Part shown: one piece after another, positions 35,387 through 43,169 of the stretch
How the letters are laid out: the number at the start of each line of letters is the position of its first letter
Numbering within the stretch: position 1 is the stretch's first letter
Source of the DNA: Amycolatopsis arida
Lineage (GTDB): Bacteria; Actinomycetota; Actinomycetes; Mycobacteriales; Pseudonocardiaceae
Direction: 5' to 3'
DNA length: 64,000 bases
Assembly (NCBI RefSeq): GCF_900115565.1
Contig: NZ_FOWW01000011.1
Location: forward strand, 144,696 to 208,695
Program-made: the position numbers and the translations under genes
The notes under the pieces: model-generated
The model's input: only the letters and a program-made list of their open reading frames with translations
Database searches by the model: none
Told to the model about the DNA's origin: nothing

Positions 35387-36928
35387 CTACGGTGATCGAC
35401 CCGGCTCGGGAGCGCGTGGAGGACCACTTGACCCCGCCGCGGGCAGGCACCGTCGCAGCACCACCACGGCCACCACGTACACGACCACCTGGTGGACCAG
35501 TGCCCAGCCGATCGCCGCGGTCCACCCGCCGGGTGCCACGTCGGGCCCGCCACCGGCCACGACGCCGTAGAAGATCGTTCCGCCCGTCGCGACGCCGAAC
35601 GCGCCGCCCGCCTGCCCGACCGCGGAGAACACGCCGCTGGCCGAGCCGATGTCCTGGCGTGACATCGACATCAGGGTGATCGAGTAGAGCGGCGGACTGA
35701 GCATTCCCATGCCGACGCCGACGATGACGAGGCTGACCACGACGGCCGCCGTGTCCAGCGCCGTGCCCTGCGCCACGACGAAACCCAGCAGCAGCACCAT
35801 GCCCGCGACCATGAGCACCGCCCCGGTCTCCAGCATTCGGCGGCCGAACCGGCCGGCCAGCGGGATCGCCGCGGCCGACGCCACGGCCGAGGCCAGCGCC
35901 CACGGCGCCACCGTCAGCCCGGTGGCCGCGGGCGAGCGGCCGAGGGGCACCTGCAGGTACACCACGAACACCAGGAAGAACGCCGTCACCCCACCGACGA
36001 CGAGGAAGTTCACCGCGGCACCCGCCAGGTAGGCACGCTGCTGGAACAGTTCCGGCGCGATCAACGGCAGGCCACCGGCGCGGAGCGTGCGGCGCTGCGC
36101 CGGGACCAGCGCGGCGAGCACCGGCACGGACGCCACCGGCAGCACGATCGCCCACCATGGCCAGCCCAGCTCCCGGCCCTGCACGAGCGGCGCGATGAGC
36201 AGCAACAGGCCGACGAGGGCCAGCGCGACACTGAACACGTCGATCCGGGCCCGCCGCCAGCCGTTCAGCGCCGGGTCGGCCGCCCTGCCGGTGTTCTCGG
36301 CGCGGGGCAGGCAGGCCAGCGCGAGCACCAGCGCCGCCGCACCGACCGGCACGTTCACCACGAAGATCGCCCGCCAGCCGAGGCCGAACAGGTCGGCGCC
36401 GACCAGCAGCCCGCCCAGCAGGGGGCCACTGGTGGTGGCCAGCGCCACCGAGGCGGCGAAGGCGCCCATGGCCGCGCCGCGGCGGGCGGCCGGGAACATC
36501 AGCATGACCACCGGCATCACCTGCGGCGCGAGCAGGGCCGCCGAGCCGCCCTGCGCCACCCTGGCCGCCACCAGCACGCCCTCGTTCGGCGCGAGCGCGC
36601 AGGCCAGCGAGGCCAGGGTGAACCCGACGACGCCGGCGATCACCAGGACCCGCCTGCCCACCGCGTCGCCGAGGCGCCCGGCGGGTACCAGCAGCACCGC
36701 GAACGTCAGTGTGTAGCCGGCCACCAGCCACTGCACCGACGACGGCGACGCGGCCAGGTCCGCCTGCAGCGACGGCACCGCCACGCTGATCACCGTCAGG
36801 TCGAACTGGTGCAGGAAGCAGGCCAGCAGCACCGCGGCCAGCGCGCCCCAGGCGCGCCGGGGGACCCGCTCCCGCTGGTCCCCTCCGACGTGACCGCCCC
36901 GTGCCGCGGCCCCCGCGACCTCGGTCAC
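35387..36928 (-). CDS. MFS drug efflux transporter, DHA2 (14-helix) type
   Basis: A 513-residue membrane exporter with about 14 hydrophobic helices. The motif-A loop GRLGDAVGRR follows helix 2, and QWLVAGYTLTFAVLLVPAGRL plus LGGLLVGADLFGLGWRAIFVVNVPVG (split across helices 5-6) are typical of the EmrB/QacA and actinomycete antibiotic-efflux group. It probably exports the final product or gives self-resistance. The GTG start at 36928 lies 6 bp after the MCO 3 stop, and the asparagine-synthetase-like gene follows at once. It is one of two transporters in this operon. Confidence 0.92.
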   Translation of the reverse strand: MTEVAGAAARGGHVGGDQRERVPRRAWGALAAVLLACFLHQFDLTVISVAVPSLQADLAASPSSVQWLVAGYTLTFAVLLVPAGRLGDAVGRRVLVIAGVVGFTLASLACALAPNEGVLVAARVAQGGSAALLAPQVMPVVMLMFPAARRGAAMGAFAASVALATTSGPLLGGLLVGADLFGLGWRAIFVVNVPVGAAALVLALACLPRAENTGRAADPALNGWRRARIDVFSVALALVGLLLLIAPLVQGRELGWPWWAIVLPVASVPVLAALVPAQRRTLRAGGLPLIAPELFQQRAYLAGAAVNFLVVGGVTAFFLVFVVYLQVPLGRSPAATGLTVAPWALASAVASAAAIPLAGRFGRRMLETGAVLMVAGMVLLLGFVVAQGTALDTAAVVVSLVIVGVGMGMLSPPLYSITLMSMSRQDIGSASGVFSAVGQAGGAFGVATGGTIFYGVVAGGGPDVAPGGWTAAIGWALVHQVVVYVVAVVVLRRCLPAAGSSGPPRAPEPGRSP

Positions 36929-36934
36929 GTGCCG

Positions 36935-39094
36935 TCACTCCGGTTGGTTCGGAGTGTCCTCACCCGCCATGTACGGGGTGGTCACCCCCTCGTAGGTGAG
37001 GTGCATGACCATGCCGATCGCCGCGTGGTCGAGGTTGTGGCAGTGGTCCATCCACAGCCCGGGGTTGTCGGCGACGAAACCGATCACCCAGTCCTCCCCT
37101 TGGGGCACGGTCACCGTATCCAGCCACACCGGACTGCCGGTGACCGGCTCGCCGTTGCGGGAGAGCAGGAGCGCGTGGTGGCCGTGCAGGTGCATGGGGT
37201 GTTCCTGGTGGCTGCGGTTGACGAAGCGAACCCGTACCGTGTCGCCCTCCCGGACGGTGATCGGGGGGATGTGCGGGAAGACGTCTCCGTTCATCGTCCA
37301 CAGCAGACCGAGGGACCCGTCGAAGAAGCCGAGCCGGTTGTCCAGGTAGTAGGTGTGGCTCTGGGTGAAGTCGCTGTCGGGACCGAACGGGGTCGGGGCG
37401 GGCTCGCCGTAGGAGGACAGGTCGAACTCCGGTGTGTCGATCCGTGGCTCGAGCTCGCCGGTGCCGTCCGGGCTCAGCAGCATCCCGGCGTCGGGCCGCT
37501 GGGTCTCGGTGATGCGGACCGGCCCGTCGGGCATGGTGAACTCGACGAGGTGGCGGGCACCGCCGCCCAGGTAGAGCAACTGGTCGCGGATCTCGGACGG
37601 CCCGTTCACCGCGGTGCCGTCGATGGCGGTCACCCGGAACGGGGTACCGGTCACGGCGAAGCTGCGCGCGGCGGAGTCGGTGTTGAGCAGCCGGAGGCGC
37701 ACCGGCGTGCCGGGCGCGACGGCCGTCCGCGTCAGCCTGTCGTCGACACCGAACGCGCGCACGGCGCGGTCGCCGACCGGCCAGCTGTGCTGGATCACCG
37801 GGATGTCGACGACGCCCGGGTCGCCCGGGTCGGCCGGCTCGGCTGTGCCGGCTGGGTCGGCTGGGTCGGCTGGGTCGGCTGGGTCGGCTGGGTCAGCTGG
37901 GTCGGCTGGGTCGATGATGAACATCCCGAACAGGCCGCGCTCGACCTGTTCGGACGACACCTGGTGGGAGTGGTACCAGAACGTGCCCGCGTCCGGCGGC
38001 CGGAAGCGGTAGACATGCGACTGCCCGGGAGCGACCGCGTTCTGGGTCATGCCCGGCACGCCGTCCTCGGCGTTGGGCACGTCGATGCCGTGCCAGTGCA
38101 CGGTGATCCCGGCCTCGATGTCCTGGTTCACCACCGTCACCTCGACCAGCTCGCCCTGGGTCGCGCGCAGCAGCGGACCGGGGGCCTGCCCGTTGAACGT
38201 CCAGGCCTCGGACACCTCACCGGAGGCGAGTGGGACGCGCGTCCGCGAGGCGGTCAGTGTGTACCGCACGTCGGGTGGCTCGTCGCGCGGCCCGGTCAGC
38301 TCGGTGACGCTGATCTGCCGCTGGGGCCGCGCGGACGCCACGGCGACCGCACCGTGCCCGCCGCCGGCGTGGTGGCCAGCGCCCGCGGCCATCTCCTCGC
38401 CGTGGTCGAGCATGGAGTAGCTGCCGGGCAGCACGCTGGAGCTCTGGGCGACCACGACGACGCCGGCGAACAGCGCGATCGCGGTGGCGACCGCGGAGGT
38501 GGTGCGGAGCCGGCGCGGCCACGCCCGCGCCGGCGGCGCCGCGGCCCATGCCGAGCTCCGGCGAGCCAGCAGCAGGGCGTGCACCATCGCCCACAGCGCC
38601 AGCACACCCCAGACCACCAGCAACTCGCCGCTGTAGGGCGGGACGGGGGGCGCGACGAAGGAGGCCCAGAACGCCAGCAGCCCCGCGACGGCCAGTAGCG
38701 ACGGCGGCAGCACCACGGCGGGCCGCAGGTAGCCGACGTGCCCCGGTATCGGCCCGCTGTCCGCGCGTGGCGTGCGAGCGCCGCGCCGCAACGCGGGCAC
38801 CGTCGACCGCAGGACGGCGACCAGGATCAGCAGGACCGGCGGCAGCACCACCAGCACCCGGTCCGCCATGTACTCCCAGCCGGCGCTGCCCAGCGCCGCG
38901 GTGGTGCCGAGCTTCGCCAGCACCACGAGCGTGCCCAGCGCGACCAGCGCCAGCCCGGATCGGGATCGGCGGCGGAGCCTACGGGGGCGCCGGGTGGCGT
39001 GGACCAGCCCGGTGACCGCGACCGCGACCAGCGTCCACACGATCGCCAGCAGCGCGGACACCACGATGTCCAGATTGAGTCCCATCTCGTACAC
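36935..39094 (-). CDS. Membrane-anchored multicopper oxidase (MCO 3)
   Basis: A 719-residue protein with about six transmembrane helices in the first 230 residues (for example LDIVVSALLAIVWTLVAVAV, SGLALVALGTLVVLAKLGTT) and an extracytoplasmic multicopper oxidase domain. Copper motifs are VHWHGIDVPN (about 330), FWYHSHQ, HPMHLHGHHALL and WMDHCHNLDHAAIGMVMHL (about 680). This class differs from the CotA-like MCO 1 and MCO 2. A tandem Asp-Pro-Ala repeat near residues 394-415 is encoded by seven 9-bp units. The start GTG 39094 has GGAGGA 8 nt upstream. It may oxidise membrane-associated or exported product. Confidence 0.9.
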   Translation of the reverse strand: MYEMGLNLDIVVSALLAIVWTLVAVAVTGLVHATRRPRRLRRRSRSGLALVALGTLVVLAKLGTTAALGSAGWEYMADRVLVVLPPVLLILVAVLRSTVPALRRGARTPRADSGPIPGHVGYLRPAVVLPPSLLAVAGLLAFWASFVAPPVPPYSGELLVVWGVLALWAMVHALLLARRSSAWAAAPPARAWPRRLRTTSAVATAIALFAGVVVVAQSSSVLPGSYSMLDHGEEMAAGAGHHAGGGHGAVAVASARPQRQISVTELTGPRDEPPDVRYTLTASRTRVPLASGEVSEAWTFNGQAPGPLLRATQGELVEVTVVNQDIEAGITVHWHGIDVPNAEDGVPGMTQNAVAPGQSHVYRFRPPDAGTFWYHSHQVSSEQVERGLFGMFIIDPADPADPADPADPADPADPAGTAEPADPGDPGVVDIPVIQHSWPVGDRAVRAFGVDDRLTRTAVAPGTPVRLRLLNTDSAARSFAVTGTPFRVTAIDGTAVNGPSEIRDQLLYLGGGARHLVEFTMPDGPVRITETQRPDAGMLLSPDGTGELEPRIDTPEFDLSSYGEPAPTPFGPDSDFTQSHTYYLDNRLGFFDGSLGLLWTMNGDVFPHIPPITVREGDTVRVRFVNRSHQEHPMHLHGHHALLLSRNGEPVTGSPVWLDTVTVPQGEDWVIGFVADNPGLWMDHCHNLDHAAIGMVMHLTYEGVTTPYMAGEDTPNQPE
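37851..37913. repeat. Seven tandem 9-bp repeats inside MCO 3 gene
   Basis: The unit GCTGGGTCG is repeated seven times with a single A/G difference in one copy. On the coding strand it gives repeated Asp-Pro-Ala, a flexible acidic loop in the oxidase domain. The near-identity of units points to recent slippage expansion. Confidence 0.9.
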
Positions 39095-39138
39095 GTCGGT
39101 TCCTCCTCATCGGTGCCGTCGGGCGGACCGCGTGCTGG

Positions 39139-39528
39139 TCACGAACCGGGCGAGGCGGGCAGGTCGGCGAGCGAGAGCTGGGAGACGCAGCGCATGACGC
39201 TGCGGCGCATGTGTGCCTCGAACGCCTCCACGGTGGACGTGTCGCGCGGCGTCTTCAGGTACGGCGCCAGCTCGGCCTCGACGTTGTGCACGCCCTGCTG
39301 GGTGGCCATGTGTCTGCCGACGGCGGAGAAGTCGTCGCCCTCGAAGTGAATGACCCGGACCATGACCTCGCCGTGGATGAACACTGCCGTGCCCAGCAGC
39401 TTGCCGACTTCGTTGCCCTCGGAGTCCCGCAGGATCGGCGAGTCGACGCGCTTGAAGCGGGCGAAGATGTCGGCGATCTCCTCCTCGTGGCCGGGCTTGA
39501 CCTGATAGGTGATGGCCGCGTACGGCAT
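39139..39528 (-). CDS. SchA/CurD-like domain protein (copy 2)
   Basis: A 129-residue cytosolic protein homologous to the one at 6992-7354: MPYAAITYQVKPGHEEEIAD, TAVFIHGEVMVRVIHFEGDD, GRHMATQQGVHNVEAE, and PYLKTPRDTSTVEAFEAHMR with MRCVSQL. The family accompanies type II PKS genes and has no firm activity. It has a better conserved N-terminus than copy 1. The ATG start at 39528 carries the same GGAAAGGAAGC ribosome-binding context as the P450 gene. It lies between the SDR and MCO 3 in the long operon. Confidence 0.87.
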   Translation of the reverse strand: MPYAAITYQVKPGHEEEIADIFARFKRVDSPILRDSEGNEVGKLLGTAVFIHGEVMVRVIHFEGDDFSAVGRHMATQQGVHNVEAELAPYLKTPRDTSTVEAFEAHMRRSVMRCVSQLSLADLPASPGS

Positions 39529-39552
39529 GTCGCTTCCTTTCCCTGTGGGTGA

Positions 39553-40305
39553 TCAGATTCCGCCGTCGACCCGGACGGTCGCGCCGGTCACGTACGAGGC
39601 GGCGGGCCCCGCGAGGTAGGTGACGACGCACGCGACGTCGTCGGGGTCGGCGAGCCTGCCCAGCGCGGTCGAGGCGGTGAGCCGCTCGTAGAGCACCGGG
39701 GGCAGGCCCGCGCCCGGCTCGGTCTCCACCACGCCGGGCGCGACGGTGTTGACCCGGATCGCGCGCCCGCCGAGCTCCTTGGCCAGCGAGCGGCCCATCC
39801 CGGTCAACCCGGCCTTGGACGCGCAGTAGTGCGCCTTGCCGGGCAGCCCGCGGATGACGACGGACGCCCCGATGTTGACCACGGACGCGCCGTCGACCAG
39901 CAGCGGCGCGGCGGCCCTGGTCACGTCGAAGGCGCCGGTCAGGTTGGTGTCGAGCACCCGGTCCCACTCGTCGGTGTCGAGCGCGGCGAGTGGGGCGTGG
40001 CCGTCCACCCCGACGTTGTTGACCAGCACGTCGAGCCCGCCGAGCAGATCACCGACCCGCTCCATCAGCGCGTCGAGGTCCGCGCGCCGAGTGACGTCGG
40101 CGCGCAGCACGTGGCAGCTCTCACCCAGCTCGCCGCGCAGCCGCCGCGCGGCGTCGTCGTCGACGCGGTAGGTGGTCACCACCGTGGCGCCGGCCGCGGC
40201 GAAGCGCCGGCAGATCGCGCGCCCGATGCCCCGGCTGCCACCGGTGACGAGGACGCGGGCCCCGGCGAGGCCGGGTTCGAGGACCGGTTGCCGAACGTCG
40301 CTCAT
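39553..40305 (-). CDS. Short-chain dehydrogenase with altered catalytic serine
   Basis: A 250-residue SDR: VTGGSRGIGRA (20-30), NNVG in place of NNAG, Tyr160 and Lys164 (HYCASK), and YVTGATVRVDGG at the C-terminus. Aligned to the cluster ketoreductase and FabG by spacing from the Tyr, the catalytic Ser position (13 before Tyr) is Ala147; the next residue is Ser148. The enzyme may be a shifted-Ser variant, weakly active, or act as a dehydratase or scaffold. ATG 40305 overlaps the asparagine-synthetase-like stop by one base (TGATG). Confidence 0.85.
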   Translation of the reverse strand: MSDVRQPVLEPGLAGARVLVTGGSRGIGRAICRRFAAAGATVVTTYRVDDDAARRLRGELGESCHVLRADVTRRADLDALMERVGDLLGGLDVLVNNVGVDGHAPLAALDTDEWDRVLDTNLTGAFDVTRAAAPLLVDGASVVNIGASVVIRGLPGKAHYCASKAGLTGMGRSLAKELGGRAIRVNTVAPGVVETEPGAGLPPVLYERLTASTALGRLADPDDVACVVTYLAGPAASYVTGATVRVDGGI

Positions 40306-42167
40306 CACAGCACCGTCCGAACGCCGTACTCGCGCAGCCAGCGATCCAGGCCGAGCACGATCTCCACGTTCGCCCGCGCCACCCAGGCACGCGGACCGCT
40401 GTCGAGAACCGACCGGTCGTCGAGCAGCGCCCGCACCGCGCGCTTGTCGACGAGGTCGTGCGCGGGCGCGGCCGGATCGGCGACGAGCGCACCGAGCGCG
40501 TCGCACAGCGCGTGGCCGTACGCCGGGTCCTGCGTCACCGGGTAGGGGCTCTTGGCCCGGTTGACGACCGACTCGGGCAGCAGGTCGGCGACCGCGGCGC
40601 GCAGCAGGCTCTTCTCCCTGCCGTCGAACGTCTTCATCGACCACGGGACGTTGTAGACGTACTGCACGAGCCGGTGGTCGCAGAACGGCATCCGCGTCTG
40701 CAGGCCGCCGACCAGCCCGATCTGCTCGTCGTGCGGGAGCAGGGTCTCCAGCCAGCGGGTGAGGTGCAGGTAGGTGATGCGGCGCATCAGCCGCTCCTGC
40801 TCGTCCTCGCCGGGCAGGTGTTCCACCTCGGCGATCGAGTTCGCGTACTGCGCGTGCGCGTAGCCGTTGAGGTCGAGCTTGGTGAGCAGGTCGCGGTCGA
40901 GCAGGTCGCCGCCCATGCCGTGCTCGCCGCCGCCGTGGCGGGCCATCGCCAGCCACGGCAACGTCCTGGCCCGCGCCAGCTCCGGGTTGTGCACCCAGTT
41001 GAACCCGCCGAAGACGGCGTCGGCGATCTCGCCGAGCAGCGCCACCCGGGCGTACCTGCCGACCTCGCTGCACAGCAGGAGCAGTGAGGTGTTCATGTTG
41101 CCTAGCGGGCTCGGCACGTCCTTGGCACGCAGCGCCATCGCCCGCGCGACCGGGTCCATGATCGCCGCCGTGTCGAGCACGAGGTCCTTGTGCTCGGTAC
41201 CGACGTGGGCCACCACGTCGGCGACGAACGGGGCGTCCTCGGTGCCCCACACCTCGTCCGGGCGGAACTCGCGTTCGTTCCGGAACGAGACCGTGAACGT
41301 CATCAGCGGGTCGGCACCCCGCTCGGCGAGGGCCTGCCCGGCGAGTGCGACCACCGCCGAGGAGTCGATGCCGCCGGAGAGCAGCGCGCACACCGAGTCG
41401 CCGTCGTCGAGCTGCGACCGCACACTGCGCGCCAGCAGCTCGCGGACCGTGGCGACGGTGGTCTCCAGGTCGTCGGTGTGCGCGGCGGTGCGCAGCCCCC
41501 AGTACTCCTGCTCGGTGACCCCGCCGCGCCCGAAGCGCAGCACGTGCCCCGGCCGCACCTGGTGGACGCCGACCAGGATGCCGTGCCCCGGGGTTCCGGC
41601 GTAGGTGAACAGCTCGCGCAGGCCGTCGGCGTCCACCCGCGCGTCGACGAGCGGGTGAGCCAGCAGTGCCTTGCGCTCGGAGCCGAACAGCAGCCCGCCC
41701 CCGGCGGGCTGGTGGTAGTACAGCGGTTGGTTCCCCAGCCGGTCCCGCAGCAGCACCAGTTCCTCGGTGCGTCCGTCCCACACGGCCGCGGCGAAGCCAC
41801 CCTCCAGCCTGCTCGCGGCGTCGGGGCCCCACGCGAGGTGGGCCAGTGCCACGAGGGTGGCGTCGGCGGCGTCGGCCGGTGCGGGGCTGCCCGCCACGCG
41901 CAGGGCCTCCCGTAGCGCGTCGCGCTCGGTGAGGAAGCCGGTGACGGCGGCGGCCACGGGCTCGCCGCCACGCTCCAGCACGGCGATGGCCTCCTCGCCG
42001 CCCGACGGCACCGCGAACCGGCGGTGGCCCAGTGCGGCCTTCGCCGACACCCACATCGTTTCGCCATCCGGGCCGCGAGTCGCGAGTGCTCCTGTCATGG
42101 TGGTGACCGCCGACCGCCACCCCGTGAGGTCGCGGGAGAAGTCAACCCAGCCCACTACACCGGACAC
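40305..42167 (-). CDS. Asparagine-synthetase-like amide ligase without glutaminase Cys (copy 2)
   Basis: A 620-residue AsnB-family protein related to copy 1. It begins MSGVVGWVDFSRD, so Cys-2 is again Ser. LGHRRFAV is kept, but the NGE glutamine-binding motif is replaced by TGFL. The ATP loop LSGGIDSS is at 263-270, and SPLGNMNTSLLLL and the VGGLQTRMPFCDHRLVQYVY segment keep the synthetase fold. It is expected to activate a carboxylate and join an amine supplied directly. The start GTG 42167 has AAGGGGG upstream. It is translationally linked to the SDR. Confidence 0.9.
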   Translation of the reverse strand: MSGVVGWVDFSRDLTGWRSAVTTMTGALATRGPDGETMWVSAKAALGHRRFAVPSGGEEAIAVLERGGEPVAAAVTGFLTERDALREALRVAGSPAPADAADATLVALAHLAWGPDAASRLEGGFAAAVWDGRTEELVLLRDRLGNQPLYYHQPAGGGLLFGSERKALLAHPLVDARVDADGLRELFTYAGTPGHGILVGVHQVRPGHVLRFGRGGVTEQEYWGLRTAAHTDDLETTVATVRELLARSVRSQLDDGDSVCALLSGGIDSSAVVALAGQALAERGADPLMTFTVSFRNEREFRPDEVWGTEDAPFVADVVAHVGTEHKDLVLDTAAIMDPVARAMALRAKDVPSPLGNMNTSLLLLCSEVGRYARVALLGEIADAVFGGFNWVHNPELARARTLPWLAMARHGGGEHGMGGDLLDRDLLTKLDLNGYAHAQYANSIAEVEHLPGEDEQERLMRRITYLHLTRWLETLLPHDEQIGLVGGLQTRMPFCDHRLVQYVYNVPWSMKTFDGREKSLLRAAVADLLPESVVNRAKSPYPVTQDPAYGHALCDALGALVADPAAPAHDLVDKRAVRALLDDRSVLDSGPRAWVARANVEIVLGLDRWLREYGVRTVL

Positions 42168-42220
42168 CGTGTGCCCCCTTTCGTGTTCGACAATCCCGGC
42201 AATCCATGTCCCGGCCCTCG

Positions 42221-43147
42221 TCAGCGCGTCCGCCAGCCGACCAACCGGCTGTCCGGCTCGCCGCCCAGGTCCCGCGTCTGCAGTTCGAGCACAGCGGCGG
42301 CGTCGAGGTCGGCGGCGCCGGTGCGGACCAGCTCGGTGAACCGCCCGGCCGCCGCCTCGGTCACCGGGATGTCGACGCCGTGCTCCTTCGCCTCGTGCAC
42401 GGCGAGTCGGAGGTCCTTCTCCATCAGCACCGACCGGAACGCGGCCGGCTCGTACCGCCGTTCCCGCATGAGCGCGCAGCGGAAGGCCATGACCAGTGAG
42501 CTGAAGCCGCTGCCCTCGATCGTCGCGAGCATGAGGTCGCGGTCGATCCCGGCCCGCACGCCGTAGCTGACGGCCTCGGCCAGGGAGACGAGCTGGGCAC
42601 CGAGCAGTGTGTTGAGCGCGAGCTTCATCGTGCTGGCCTCGCCGATCTCGCCCAGCCGGACGATCTCGCGCTGCCCGATCACGGCGAGCACGTCGGCGAC
42701 CTCGTCCAGGGCGGGCCCGGGGCCCGCGGCGAGCACCTGCAGCCACCCCGTGCGGGCCTGCGACGGGTTGCCGACCAGACACGCCTCCACGCGCCGTACC
42801 CCGTAGGCGGCGAGTCGCGCGCTGAGGTCGCGGGAGTAACTGGGCGACACCGTCGAGGTGTCCACCAGCACGGCGTCAGGACCGATGCCGCCCGCCGCCC
42901 CGGCGGGACCGAACAGCACCGCCTCGACCGCGGTCTCGTCGGCCAGGCTCATCAGAACGACCTCGGCGTCCGCGACGGCGGCGAACGGCGTCGCCGCCGA
43001 TCTCGCCCCCTGCGCGACCAGCGGTGCGACCCGCTCCACCGTGCGGTTGTAGACGGTGAGTGGGGCGCCACGGTCGCGGAGCAGGCCGGCGAGGCCGGCG
43101 CCCATGCCACCCAGGCCCAGGCACGCCACCGGTCGGGTCACGTTCAC
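42221..43147 (-). CDS. Beta-hydroxyacid dehydrogenase-like (6PGDH/HIBADH superfamily) protein, copy 2
   Basis: A 308-residue paralogue of the protein at 8501-9364. It has CLGLGGMGAGLAGLL at the N-terminus, VDTSTVSPSYSRDL, GEASTMKLALNTLLGAQLVS with the probable catalytic Lys, and SVLMEKDLRLAVHEAKEHG. Superfamily members act on beta-hydroxyacids, and some reduce imines. Two copies in one polyketide cluster are unusual and may serve two related substrates. The start GTG 43147 has GAGGA upstream, and the POT transporter gene ends 22 bp before it. Confidence 0.82.
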   Translation of the reverse strand: MNVTRPVACLGLGGMGAGLAGLLRDRGAPLTVYNRTVERVAPLVAQGARSAATPFAAVADAEVVLMSLADETAVEAVLFGPAGAAGGIGPDAVLVDTSTVSPSYSRDLSARLAAYGVRRVEACLVGNPSQARTGWLQVLAAGPGPALDEVADVLAVIGQREIVRLGEIGEASTMKLALNTLLGAQLVSLAEAVSYGVRAGIDRDLMLATIEGSGFSSLVMAFRCALMRERRYEPAAFRSVLMEKDLRLAVHEAKEHGVDIPVTEAAAGRFTELVRTGAADLDAAAVLELQTRDLGGEPDSRLVGWRTR

Positions 43148-43169
43148 GGCAGGATCCTCTCGTCGGTCC

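Noticed and set aside
33507..36938. An open frame of 1143 codons that would fuse an upstream segment to the asparagine-synthetase-like protein
   Set aside because: Its first 520 residues are an Arg/Gly/Ala-rich shadow of the MFS transporter gene on the same strand in another frame; the AsnB-family N-terminus begins at 35354.
30363..42167. Lasso-peptide cluster (AsnB-like cyclase plus peptidase)
   Set aside because: There is no precursor peptide, RRE or transglutaminase-like B2 protease; the peptidase is an M24 metalloenzyme, and the genes sit in a type II PKS operon.
33507..42167. OxyD-type malonamyl starter-unit amidotransferases
   Set aside because: Both proteins lack the Cys-2 nucleophile and glutamine pocket needed to release ammonia from glutamine.
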